From positions 6,167,001-6,231,000 of the forward strand of contig NZ_CP159992.1 in the NCBI RefSeq assembly GCF_040702995.1: a stretch of DNA of 64,000 nucleotides, written 5' to 3'. This DNA comes from Paenibacillus sp. AN1007. GTDB taxonomy: Bacteria > Bacillota > Bacilli > Paenibacillales > Paenibacillaceae. A program made the position numbers and the translations under genes. The notes beneath the pieces were generated by a model. It made no database searches. It saw nothing but the letters and a program-made list of their open reading frames with translations, and was not told where the DNA came from. Positions within the stretch are counted from its first letter, which is position 1. Each line of letters begins with the position of its first letter. Below, in pieces: positions 17,142-25,401 of this stretch.

Positions 17142-18089
17142 ATGAGAAGAGTCATCATTGATACGGATACAGCAGGAGACGATACGATTGCGATCCTGAC
17201 GGCACTGCATCATTTTCAGGTGGAGGGCATTACGATCACTGGAGGCAATGTGCAGTTCGACCAGGAGGTTGAAAATGCGCTGTACACGGTGCAGGCCGCC
17301 GGACACGGCGGTAAAGTTCCGGTATATAAAGGCTGCGAGCGCCCACTAATGTCCTATGGTCAGGCGCAGCACCGGACAGTAGAAGACGTACATGGGGATG
17401 ACGGCATGGGAGGTGCACATTTTCCCAAGGCAGAGCAGCGTCCCGAAAGCGGGCATGCAGTTGATTTTATCATTGAGAAGGTGCATGCACATCCGGGTGA
17501 AATCGAACTGCTGGCTATCGCACCGCTAACGAATATTGCAATGGCGATTCAGAAGGACCCGACGATTGTTCCCGAGATTGCTCACCTGTACATTATGGGC
17601 GGAACGAATAATGCTCTGGGTAATATTACACCGGCGGCAGAGTATAATTTCTACGTGGACCCGGAAGCAGCCAAAATTGTCCTGCATGCAGGTATCCCGA
17701 TTACGATGGTTGGCTGGGAGATGTGTACGCAATACTCGGTTATGGATGATGACGACCATGCCGAGATTGCAGCGCTGGGCACTTCGGGTGCAGATTTCTT
17801 CACGGCGATTAACAAGGTGGTCATGCAGTTCAACAAGTCGGTACATAAATTGAATGGAACAACGCATCCCGATACCTTGTTAATGGCTGCAGCGGCAGAT
17901 GAGTCACTTATGACGAAGTCCGGTCATTATTATGTCGATGTGGAAGCGGCGGGCGAACTGACGCGCGGGTACAGCGTGGTGGATATTAACGGACGCTTGG
18001 GCAAAGCGCCAAATGTACGTGTATGTGAGGCGATTGACCGTCCGAAATTCAAATCCATGCTGCTGGATGTGCTGTCTTCGATTCAGTAA
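17142..18089 (+). CDS. Inosine/uridine-preferring nucleoside hydrolase
   Basis: A 315-residue calcium-dependent hydrolase that splits ribonucleosides into base and ribose in purine/pyrimidine salvage. The metal-binding motif DTDTAGDD is at residues 7-14. Also visible are LAIAPLTNIAMAI, IMGGTNNALGNITPAAEYNFYVDPEAA (read over residues 150-176), which contains the NF.DPEAA ribose-binding element, and a late catalytic-site region with HPDTLLMAAA. The length is standard. It stands alone, with ribosome site AGAAGGGGCG. Confidence 0.9.
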   Translation: MRRVIIDTDTAGDDTIAILTALHHFQVEGITITGGNVQFDQEVENALYTVQAAGHGGKVPVYKGCERPLMSYGQAQHRTVEDVHGDDGMGGAHFPKAEQRPESGHAVDFIIEKVHAHPGEIELLAIAPLTNIAMAIQKDPTIVPEIAHLYIMGGTNNALGNITPAAEYNFYVDPEAAKIVLHAGIPITMVGWEMCTQYSVMDDDDHAEIAALGTSGADFFTAINKVVMQFNKSVHKLNGTTHPDTLLMAAAADESLMTKSGHYYVDVEAAGELTRGYSVVDINGRLGKAPNVRVCEAIDRPKFKSMLLDVLSSIQ

Positions 18090-18182
18090 ACGTTTCGCGC
18101 AAATGCAGGGCGGAGAACAGCTCTGTACATTGGCTCGGTGAATCTAACAACAGACATCATTATACCAAACGATATACTTATC

Positions 18183-18213
18183 AAATCCGTACCTTTATCC
18201 AGGTGCGGATTTT
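18183..18213 (+). terminator. Terminator after nucleoside hydrolase
   Basis: AAATCCGTACCT and AGGTGCGGATTT pair (one wobble) over a short loop, followed by TTTATTTTATT. Confidence 0.65.
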
Positions 18214-18237
18214 TATTTTATTTCGTTGCACACAAAC

Positions 18238-18293
18238 TACTTCATCTGTCGTAGTAAATGTGCTATACTCAAACTACTACGACAGATGAAGTA
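18238..18293. promoter_or_regulatory. Large inverted-repeat operator with embedded -10, PadR autoregulation site
   Basis: TACTTCATCTGTCGTAGTA at 18238-18256 is repeated as an exact inverted copy at 18275-18293, with an 18-nt spacer. The spacer holds TATACT (18264-18269), a good -10, so a bound regulator would flank and block the promoter. Each arm also contains an inner TACT...AGTA dyad, as expected for winged-helix PadR dimers. The padR start codon lies 20 nt downstream. Confidence 0.7.
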
Positions 18294-18312
18294 CTGAGGG
18301 GGAATATGTTTT

Positions 18313-18639
18313 GTGATCAGCAGTGATGTAATACGCGGTTATAATGATACGCTGATCCTCTACATGCTGCTTGAAGGGGAATCGTATGGATACGAGATTT
18401 CCAAGAACATTCGGCAGTTGACAGACGAAAAGTATGTCATGAAGGAAACTACACTTTATTCGGCATTCACCCGTTTGGAGAAAAACGGTTATATCGAATC
18501 CTTTTATCAGAATGAAAGTCTTGGCAAGCGCCGCACCTATTACCGGATCACGCCAGCTGGCCTGGGCTATTACAGGGAAAAGTGTGAGGAATGGAAGGTT
18601 ACGCAAGAGGTTGTTAATCTTTTTATCAGGGAGCTGTGA
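18313..18639 (+). CDS. PadR family transcriptional regulator
   Basis: A 108-residue winged-helix repressor. It has the PadR pattern: LILYMLLEGESYGYEISKNI, the recognition region around ETTLYSAFTRLEKNGYIES, and the wing GKRRTYYRITPAG, then a short C-terminal dimerisation helix (PadR-s2 type). GTG 18313 follows GAGGGGGAAT. It is almost certainly autoregulated through the inverted repeat just upstream. The next gene begins 6 nt later and encodes a membrane protein of the class usually paired with PadR regulators. Confidence 0.9.
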   Translation: MISSDVIRGYNDTLILYMLLEGESYGYEISKNIRQLTDEKYVMKETTLYSAFTRLEKNGYIESFYQNESLGKRRTYYRITPAGLGYYREKCEEWKVTQEVVNLFIREL

Positions 18640-18645
18640 CGGAAT

Positions 18646-19623
18646 ATGGAGACAATTATGGTGTATCTGGAAAATATGTTTGCGGGTTTGCCGAGAACTC
18701 CTGAGGTAGAGCGTATGAAGCAGGAGCTTCTTTCGGGTATGGAGGATAAGTATCTGGAGTTAAAACAGGAAGGCAGATCGGAGAACGAGGCAGTTGGCAT
18801 TGTCATCTCCGAGTTTGGCAGCATCGAGGAGTTGATGACGGAGCTTGGCATTCAGCCCAATGAAGCTCAGGAAACCCTCCCTATACTGGAGGAAGAAGAG
18901 ATCCATGGTTATATGGCAGCCAAACGAAGTGCGGGATTCTGGACAGGGCTCGGAGTATGGTTGTGTGCATTTGGCGTGGCCTTCCTGATCTTTATGGATA
19001 CGCTGTTTGAGAGCAGCATCCAGTTGGGAAGTAACAGCCCTGTGGAAACAGGGGCGGTAATCGGTCTGATTGGCATGTTTTTACTGGTCGCACCTGCTGT
19101 AGGTATGTTCATCTACAGCGGTACAAAGCTGGGACGGTTCGAGCATATGGAGAATGAGTTTCAGCTTCCTCGTGCGTTTCTGATGAGTCTGCAGCAGAGT
19201 AAGGCAGGCTTTGCGCTAACCTATCGTGTTGCTCTTATTACGGGGGTATGTCTGTGCGTTCTGTCTCCTGTGTTCATATTCGCTGGGAACTATATGAATG
19301 ATATTTATGCGGCTTATGGTGTGTCGGCTTTTCTGATTACGGCAGGTGTTGGCGTGTTTCTCTTTATTTATTACGGTAATATTCAGGGAGCGTATACAAA
19401 ACTGCTGGAGGATCAGCATCTGGATGCATCGAAGAGAGAGGAAGCAAGAGCGGTTCGTGCAATAGAAGCCGTGGTGTGGCCGCTGGCGATCGCAATCTTT
19501 CTCTTCACCGGTTTTGTGTATCAGCGCTGGGATATCAACTGGGCGATCTTCCCGATTGTGGGTGTCCTCTCCGGCAGCTTCAGCCATGTGTATCACATTA
19601 TGAAAGATAGAAAATCTTTCTGA
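18646..19623 (+). CDS. HAAS/permease-prefix domain membrane protein
   Basis: A 325-residue protein. Residues 1-70 form the soluble helical HAAS-type domain (VERMKQELLSGMEDKYLELKQEG..., with SEFGSIEELMTELG). A hydrophobic C-terminal region follows with about six transmembrane helices. HAAS domains interact with PadR-like regulators and occur in the same operon, as here. The membrane part is not a recognised transporter, so sensing or envelope modulation is inferred. Its start overlaps the PadR ribosome-site region, implying co-translation. Confidence 0.75.
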   Translation: METIMVYLENMFAGLPRTPEVERMKQELLSGMEDKYLELKQEGRSENEAVGIVISEFGSIEELMTELGIQPNEAQETLPILEEEEIHGYMAAKRSAGFWTGLGVWLCAFGVAFLIFMDTLFESSIQLGSNSPVETGAVIGLIGMFLLVAPAVGMFIYSGTKLGRFEHMENEFQLPRAFLMSLQQSKAGFALTYRVALITGVCLCVLSPVFIFAGNYMNDIYAAYGVSAFLITAGVGVFLFIYYGNIQGAYTKLLEDQHLDASKREEARAVRAIEAVVWPLAIAIFLFTGFVYQRWDINWAIFPIVGVLSGSFSHVYHIMKDRKSF

Positions 19624-19666
19624 TTCTTTAATTGAACAGTGAATTGAAGAAGTTTAAAATGCTGTA

Positions 19667-19699
19667 CCCGCCTTATTCATTCCATGAAGGCGGGTTTTT
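19667..19699. terminator. Bidirectional terminator
   Basis: CCCGCCTT and AAGGCGGG pair over a 12-nt loop, with TTTTTG on the plus side. It lies between the convergent HAAS gene and the UPF0303 gene. Confidence 0.75.
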
Positions 19700-19728
19700 G
19701 CACCCCAAAGAGAAGCTGTAAGTTCACG

Positions 19729-20211
19729 TTAATGCTCTAGAAATGAACGAATTCCTGAGGTAACGAGGTCGTGGTCCTCCTCATCAGGCAGACCGGATAT
19801 CGTGATAGTGCCTACCTGCCCTTCCCCTTTTAAAATCAACGGAAATGCTCCGCCAGCGAGTACATAATCAGATTCAGACAGATCAAAATCCTTCTCCAGT
19901 GTCTTGTTCTCGCTTCTTAACCGCAGAGCGGTATGCCAGGAGCTGGAGCCGAAGTAGTTCACGACATTATTCTTACGGCGAATCCAGTTTTCGTTATCAG
20001 GGTGTGTGCCTTCCATCGAATGGAGAAAGAGACGATGCCCCCTCAGCGTAATCTCAATGGTCACTGCCTGTGAGCGGTGATCAGCTTCCTGAGTCAGATG
20101 CAGGCCGAGCTGCAGTGCTGTTTCGGAATTAAACGTATCCCATACCAGTTCCTGTTCTTCCTGCTGCATCAGTTCTAATCTGGCTGTAATTTCAGGATCG
20201 ATAGAATTCAA
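19729..20211 (-). CDS. UPF0303 family (GlcG/HbpS-like heme-degrading fold) protein
   Basis: A 160-residue cytosolic protein. ALQLGLHLTQEA, a positively charged IRRKNNVVNYFGSSSW segment and FDLSESDYVLAGGAFPL match UPF0303 (yeast YBR137W-like), related to heme-binding HbpS/GlcG. A glycine-rich VGTITISGLP near the C-terminus is also typical. The start is taken as TTG at 20211, 9 nt after AAGGAGA; this gives the usual family length, while the longer frame would add a Cys/Arg-rich leader unlike the family. Precise function is unknown. Confidence 0.75.
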   Translation of the reverse strand: MNSIDPEITARLELMQQEEQELVWDTFNSETALQLGLHLTQEADHRSQAVTIEITLRGHRLFLHSMEGTHPDNENWIRRKNNVVNYFGSSSWHTALRLRSENKTLEKDFDLSESDYVLAGGAFPLILKGEGQVGTITISGLPDEEDHDLVTSGIRSFLEH

Positions 20212-20452
20212 TGAAAGACATCTCCTTCGTATGTGTGATGAAGCTCTACATTCGACGCAGGACATAGCTGTACCTGCCCAGAGTGAAACACGGATTTCAA
20301 TAGATGTTACAGGAGGGGAGAGGCGGTATCATTTGGAGACGGGATAACCACTGTGGTAAAGTAAGAGGAACATGATGACGATGTTCTTGATGTGAATTAG
20401 GATGTTCTTCTTGGGATAAAGAGCAGCATAAGCAGACAGGAGGGAAAGGGCA

Positions 20453-20935
20453 ATGCTGTTTTATTTTGTCGCGCTGCTGGTCACGCTGGTAGATCAAGGA
20501 ACTAAAATAGCGGTGCGGATGTATATGGAGATTGGCGAAGTCATGCGGCTGGGTGACTCGGGGATGCAGCTGCAGCATTATGAAAATAGCGGTATGGCGG
20601 GAAGTATGTTCCAAGGCAATGCGCGTCTGTTCGGAGTGATTGCGGTGCTCTTTATCGCAGGCATACTGTATTATCGATACAAAGGTGAGATACGTGGTTT
20701 CTGGATGCAGGCAGGAGCAGGGTTCATGGTGGGCGGGGCGCTTGGTAACGCAATTGACCGTTTTATCTATGCCCGGGTGACGGATTTCCTCGTGTTCCCC
20801 TCCGGACGCGGTATATTAAATATCGCCGATGTAGCAATCAATATCGGTGTGATCATGATCATCATCGGCATGCTGATTCGTGCATATCAGCGATATCGGG
20901 AGAAGCGTCTGCGTAATGCACTGCCTAAATCGTAG
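20453..20935 (+). CDS. lspA: Signal peptidase II (lipoprotein signal peptidase)
   Basis: A 160-residue membrane aspartic protease that removes signal peptides from diacylglyceryl-prolipoproteins, relevant to the many lipoproteins in this window. Conserved boxes: LVTLVDQGTK near the N-terminus, NSGMAGSMF, GGALGNAIDR with catalytic Asp at 102, and NIADVAI with catalytic Asp at 126. Four transmembrane helices are expected. ATG 20453 follows AGGAGGGAAAGG. It stands alone rather than beside rluD/pyrR, so it may be a second copy in the genome. Confidence 0.9.
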   Translation: MLFYFVALLVTLVDQGTKIAVRMYMEIGEVMRLGDSGMQLQHYENSGMAGSMFQGNARLFGVIAVLFIAGILYYRYKGEIRGFWMQAGAGFMVGGALGNAIDRFIYARVTDFLVFPSGRGILNIADVAINIGVIMIIIGMLIRAYQRYREKRLRNALPKS

Positions 20936-20983
20936 CGTTTTGGCATAATGGATCTGTGCTCAGAGGTCTGGATTCTTTATAGC

Positions 20984-21043
20984 GGTGCAGTTCCTTGATG
21001 CAGATGCAGCAAATGTCAGGCTGCTGCGTGCAGGGACTGCACC
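20984..21043. repeat. Long imperfect inverted repeat (hairpin), function unknown
   Basis: GGTGCAGT at 20984 pairs with ACTGCACC ending at 21043. Inner CC/GG, TGCA/TGCA and GCAGC/GCTGC pairs give a stem of about 60 nt. No T-run follows, so a simple terminator is unlikely. It lies in the 345-nt gap between lspA and the YesM kinase. Confidence 0.5.
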
Positions 21044-21176
21044 CGTATATTGGAGAGAATAAGGTGATTTATCCATTGCTTAACGGCCAAAACTGTGATA
21101 TTTTGAATTCGATAGTTTAATCGGTAAACAAAGTGAGGTTGAATAGAGGAAAAGAGGCGAGAAGGAAACCTCCTTT

Positions 21177-21190
21177 TGCAAGCGCTTTAA
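21177..21190. promoter_or_regulatory. cre-like site upstream of YesM/YesN system
   Basis: TGCAAGCGCTTTAA matches the CcpA operator consensus TGNAARCGNWWWCA at 13 of 14 positions. The central AAGCGCTT is palindromic. CcpA control is inferred. Confidence 0.4.
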
Positions 21191-21307
21191 TGGCAACACG
21201 GCAGAATAACATAGGCGAATCCGGCATCGAGTGTATCCCGTTAAATCCAGCTGCGGGCGTGAGATGGTGGGTTCTTTTACATGCAGACAGAGGAGGAGTT
21301 TGGGACA

Positions 21308-23077
21308 TTGCAGCGTAAAAATAGACATTTTAACTCGCTCCGCAATCAGATTTTTGTCGGTTTTGTGATGGTTATGCTCGTTGTGCTGCTGCTCGCAGGC
21401 ATTACAGCCTATGACCGTGTAGCCTCTCTGCTGAAAAGCAATGCCGAGAAGCATATCCATCAAACAGCTGTGCAGGCCAGCGGCAGACTGGACGCATTGA
21501 TTGCTCAGGTGAATTCGTTGACGGCTCAGGTGGCGGATGATGCTTATGTGCAGCGTCTGTTGAACGGGGAGAAACACGGAGAGAAGGCAACCTTTAATCA
21601 GCGTCAGGCGCTGCTGCAGATCGCGGGCAGTTACCAGTCCTTTATTAATGGCGCTCAGAGCATGGAGATCTATACTACAGAATACAGCCGTATCTTCCCA
21701 ATGGATGATCGGTCCTTGAATCACAGGCTGGAGCGAAGCTGGATTGTCAGAGCCGATGAGGGAAAGGGCCGACTGGTATGGGCAGGCTCTGATCCAGATG
21801 ATCCGAGCATTCTTCTGGCAATTCGGCGGATCAGCCTGCTGGATCGTTCCTTCGAGCATGGAGGATACGTGGTTGTGCGTATGCAGCGAAGTTTTTTTCA
21901 ACTGAATGATTCGGACGGGACAGACGGTTCACAGGATTCAATCATGCTTCTGGATGGCGGGGGTGAAGTGGTGACCTCCAATCTGGATGTCCATCTGGAC
22001 CCGCAGGCCGTAATGAACAGTGAATCTATCGTTCAGAACGGGAAGGAGTCCTATATCGTGGTGAAGCAGCGTTCGGAGTTAACCGGATGGACACTGGCTG
22101 TGCTGACACCGCTGCGGGAAACGACTGAGGGAGTATCGATCCTGAGAACAGCTCTGCTTGTTTCGGGAATCATCGGTGTCGTTCTGTTTCTTGTGATGTC
22201 GTTTTTTCTATCGACAATGATCACTCGTCCCCTGATTCGGCTGATGCGGGCGATGCGAGGAGCGCAGCCAGGAGCGATGAGGCCCAATCTCATGGTCAGC
22301 TCTACTATGGAGATCAATGAACTGAACGAGGTGTATAACCAGATGGTCTACAGGCAGAATGAATTGGCACAGGTAGTGCATGAGAAAGAGGTTATGCAGT
22401 CCCGGGCTGAACTAAAGGCGCTGCAATCCCAGATTAACCCTCATTTCCTGTTCAATACATTAGAAGCCTTCTACTGGTCGCTGGAGGATAAAGGAGAGGA
22501 GGAGATGGCCCGAATGGTGATCGCCATGTCGCGGTTATTTCGCTATATCATTTCCAGCCCGGATCAGGATGAATGGGTTACGATGGCGGATGAACTGGAG
22601 CATGTAGAGCGCTATTTGAACATTATGCAGATGCGTCTGGGTGACCGAATGCAGTGGGAGATCAGACTGAGCGAGGAACTGCGCGGAGTAAGGATTCCTA
22701 AGCTGCTGATCCAGCCTCTGGTGGAAAATGCAGTGCTGCATGGCATCGAAAGCACCTTGAAACCGGGGAAGATAGAGATTAGTGTGCAGTCGTCGATGAC
22801 AGCAGGTCTGCTGCATGTGCAGGTGCAGGATGATGGACCTGGTATGGATCAAGAGCGTCTACAGGCTGTTCTGCATGCATTGGATGGTGGTCCGGCTGCT
22901 CCCGGCAAAGGAACAGGTGTAGGGCTGATCAACGTGCAGCGCCGCCTTCAGCTGTACTTTGGCAGTCAGCTTGGCCAAGCTGTCAAACTGGAGGTTGAGA
23001 GCAAAGCAGGAGGAGGAACCGTCATTTGTTTGGAAATTCCGAGGGGAACGGGAATGGAGGCTGTACATGATTCATGA
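21308..23077 (+). CDS. YesM-type sensor histidine kinase
   Basis: A membrane sensor kinase of 589 residues (from TTG 21308, chosen for AGGAGGAG 9 nt upstream; ATG 21281 is the alternative). An N-terminal transmembrane helix, a dCache-like extracellular region (about 40-270), a second helix (TALLVSGIIGVVLFLVMSFF), a HAMP stretch and the His_kinase domain with INPHFLFNTLEAF (phosphorylated His at 379) follow. The HATPase has VENAVLHGIE, DDGPGMD and GTGVGLINVQRRL. With the YesN-type regulator, which overlaps its end, it probably senses a saccharide and controls the sugar importer downstream. Confidence 0.9.
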   Translation: MQRKNRHFNSLRNQIFVGFVMVMLVVLLLAGITAYDRVASLLKSNAEKHIHQTAVQASGRLDALIAQVNSLTAQVADDAYVQRLLNGEKHGEKATFNQRQALLQIAGSYQSFINGAQSMEIYTTEYSRIFPMDDRSLNHRLERSWIVRADEGKGRLVWAGSDPDDPSILLAIRRISLLDRSFEHGGYVVVRMQRSFFQLNDSDGTDGSQDSIMLLDGGGEVVTSNLDVHLDPQAVMNSESIVQNGKESYIVVKQRSELTGWTLAVLTPLRETTEGVSILRTALLVSGIIGVVLFLVMSFFLSTMITRPLIRLMRAMRGAQPGAMRPNLMVSSTMEINELNEVYNQMVYRQNELAQVVHEKEVMQSRAELKALQSQINPHFLFNTLEAFYWSLEDKGEEEMARMVIAMSRLFRYIISSPDQDEWVTMADELEHVERYLNIMQMRLGDRMQWEIRLSEELRGVRIPKLLIQPLVENAVLHGIESTLKPGKIEISVQSSMTAGLLHVQVQDDGPGMDQERLQAVLHALDGGPAAPGKGTGVGLINVQRRLQLYFGSQLGQAVKLEVESKAGGGTVICLEIPRGTGMEAVHDS

Positions 23078-23855
23078 AAAAACGATTCTGATTGTGGACG
23101 ATGAGCCGCGCACAAGAGAAGGCATACGCAAAACACTTGAAGCATGGTCTGTCGGGAAGAACCGGATTCAGACGGCAGCGAGCGGTGTGGAGGCTAGGGA
23201 GTGGCTTGCCAGCCAGACAGCAGATCTGCTCATTACCGATGTACGCATGCCGGAGTTCTCCGGCTTATCTCTGGTGGAAGCCATTCAGCATTCTCCAAGC
23301 AAACCTGCGGTTCTCATTATGTCGGGGTACGCGGATTTCAACTATGCTCAGCAGGCAATTAAGCTGGGTGTGGTGGATTATTTGCTTAAGCCAATCGAGA
23401 AGGAGCAGCTGCTGCAAACGGTACAGAAGGCACTGCATATTCATGAGCAGCAGCGGCGTATTCAAGCGATGCAGGACATTGTTGATCCGAAGCTGGTTGA
23501 TATTCAGGAGCGAAGAGATCCGCAGGATAACAGTCCGATTGGAGAAGCTATGGCTTATATCCAGGCACATCTGGGTGAACCGATAACGATGCGTGAGCTT
23601 GCCGATTCCCTGCACCTGAACTCCAGTTATTTCAGTGTGCTGTTCAAAGAACAGGTTGGACTGAATTTCAGTGAGTATCTTATGCGCAAACGGGTACAGC
23701 GGGCAAAGGAATTGCTGGTGCAGACCGTACTGCCGATTTCGGAGATTGCCGAGAGAGTCGGTTACCAGACGGACAAATATTTTATCAAAGTATTCAAAAG
23801 TTTGGAGGGCATCAGCCCGAGCAAATATCGTCACACGGTAAATGAAAAGAGCTAA
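23067..23855 (+). CDS. YesN-type AraC-family response regulator
   Basis: A 262-residue regulator. The receiver domain starts TILIVDDEPRTREGI, with the phosphoacceptor Asp at 58 (LLITDVRMPEF) and conserved LKP in VVDYLLKPIEK. Two AraC helix-turn-helix motifs follow at the C-terminus (ITMRELADSLHLNSSYFSVLFKEQ and ISEIAERVGYQTDKYFIKVFK, read over residues 172-250). ATG 23067 lies inside the end of the kinase gene after ATGGAGG, so the pair is co-translated. The likely target is the ABC sugar operon 150 nt downstream. Confidence 0.9.
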   Translation: MIHEKTILIVDDEPRTREGIRKTLEAWSVGKNRIQTAASGVEAREWLASQTADLLITDVRMPEFSGLSLVEAIQHSPSKPAVLIMSGYADFNYAQQAIKLGVVDYLLKPIEKEQLLQTVQKALHIHEQQRRIQAMQDIVDPKLVDIQERRDPQDNSPIGEAMAYIQAHLGEPITMRELADSLHLNSSYFSVLFKEQVGLNFSEYLMRKRVQRAKELLVQTVLPISEIAERVGYQTDKYFIKVFKSLEGISPSKYRHTVNEKS

Positions 23856-23944
23856 CACATTATAAAAAGTATTTTCTAAAAACCTCTCAAAATAGTGGAG
23901 TTTTACCAAATCATTCTACCCTTATAGCCTGATGGTGCCCGTGC

Positions 23945-23968
23945 TACAATTTTTTTGAAGCGGTTACA
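23945..23968 (+). promoter_or_regulatory. Extended -10 promoter overlapped by cre-like site (sugar ABC operon)
   Basis: TGCTACAAT (TACAAT at 23945-23950) forms an extended -10. Immediately downstream, TTGAAGCGGTTACA at 23955-23968 matches TGNAARCGNWWWCA at 13 of 14 positions. A cre overlapping the transcription start is a classic CcpA repression geometry. Confidence 0.5.
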
Positions 23969-24001
23969 AAAACCGAAATTCCACTATTGGGGGTTGGAAA
24001 T

Positions 24002-25339
24002 ATGAAAAAAAAGACACTGGCTATGCTCCTGTCATGGACGCTGATTCTGGCTGTCATTCTCACGGGATGTAACAATGCAGGCTCCGGTGGGGGCAGTGAC
24101 TCCGGTAGTAACGCGGGTGGTGGGGACAGCGGTACAGATGGTAAGGTTACCCTGAAATTCATGCATCTCTGGCCAGCCGGAAGTTCGGCCCAACAGAACA
24201 AACTGGTCAATGATATTATCCAGCAGTATCAGACGGATAACCCAAATGTGACGATCAAGCAGGAAGTGCTGGAAAATGAACAGTACAAGAACAAACTGAA
24301 AATTTTATCTGCTTCCAATGAACTTCCGGATGTCGGCGTAACGTGGGCTGCGGGCTTCCTGGAGCCTTATGTTAAGGGCAGCTTGTTCGCACCGCTTGAT
24401 GAGCTGTTGAACGGCTCTTTGGGCGAGAAGTTCATTGCCGGTACGACGGAAGCTTATGCGGTAGACGGCAAGACATATGCGCTGCCAATCGAGCTGAACA
24501 TTTCCCCCATTTATTACAACAAAGCGATTTTTGACAAATATAATTTGCAGCCGCCAGCCACTTATGATGAATTCCTGAATGTGGTGAAGACGCTGAATGA
24601 TCATGGTGAAGTGCCGATTGCACTGGGCAACAAAGACCGATGGACCGGCTCCCTCTGGTATATGTACTTGGCGAACCGGGTAGGCGGGGATGCGCTGGAG
24701 AAAGCCATTAATGGTTCCGGTAAATTCGATGATCCAGCGCTGACGCAGGCTGCGGCGGAAGTACAGAAGCTGGTGGATATGAACGCATTCAACAAAGGAT
24801 TTAACGGTTTGTCCAACGATGAGGGCAAATCCGAATTTATGAATGAGAAAGCTGCGATGTATCTGATGGGAACGTGGGAACTGCCAAATTTCACAACGAA
24901 CCCGGATATTCCGCAGGAATTCAAAGATAAGGTTGGATTTTTCAAATTTCCGACGATTGACGGCGGCAAAGGTGATATTAACAGCTGGGTAGGCGGACCA
25001 GGTGTAGGTTTGTTCGCGGCCCAGAACTCGAAGGTGAAGGACGAAGCACAGAAATTCATTCAATACTTTGTGGAAAAATGGGGCGAAAGCTCTGTGACTG
25101 AAGCAGGTGTCATTCCAGCGACCAAAGTGGATACAGCTGCCGTGCAGCTGCCGCAGCTTTACATTGATCTGCTGAACGAGCTGAACCAGGCGAGCAGTCT
25201 GACTCTCTTTGCAGATGTGCAGATGAAACCGGCTGCTGCTCAGGCGCATCTTGATATGATTCAAGCGTTGTTTGGCAAAGCAGTCACACCGGAGGACTTT
25301 GTGAAGAACCATCAGGCTGCGATCGACAAAGGCAACTGA
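24002..25339 (+). CDS. ABC transporter extracellular sugar-binding lipoprotein (SBP family 1)
   Basis: A 445-residue binding protein with signal peptide and lipobox ILTGC, then a Gly/Ser linker. Family 1 features: KFMHLWPAGSSAQQNKLVNDII, LPDVGVTWAAGFLEPYVKG, YALPIELNISPIYYNKAIFDKYNL and the KAAMYLMGTWELPNF segment. It captures mono- or oligosaccharides for the two permeases that follow. No ATPase is encoded here, so a shared MsmX-type ATPase elsewhere is expected, as in other Firmicutes. ATG 24002 follows GGGGGTTGG. Confidence 0.9.
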   Translation: MKKKTLAMLLSWTLILAVILTGCNNAGSGGGSDSGSNAGGGDSGTDGKVTLKFMHLWPAGSSAQQNKLVNDIIQQYQTDNPNVTIKQEVLENEQYKNKLKILSASNELPDVGVTWAAGFLEPYVKGSLFAPLDELLNGSLGEKFIAGTTEAYAVDGKTYALPIELNISPIYYNKAIFDKYNLQPPATYDEFLNVVKTLNDHGEVPIALGNKDRWTGSLWYMYLANRVGGDALEKAINGSGKFDDPALTQAAAEVQKLVDMNAFNKGFNGLSNDEGKSEFMNEKAAMYLMGTWELPNFTTNPDIPQEFKDKVGFFKFPTIDGGKGDINSWVGGPGVGLFAAQNSKVKDEAQKFIQYFVEKWGESSVTEAGVIPATKVDTAAVQLPQLYIDLLNELNQASSLTLFADVQMKPAAAQAHLDMIQALFGKAVTPEDFVKNHQAAIDKGN

Positions 25340-25401
25340 TGTACACCTCGCCTACACTTACACCACTTGGATGGTTAAACGTTTGAAGGGAGGAACCCAT
25401 C

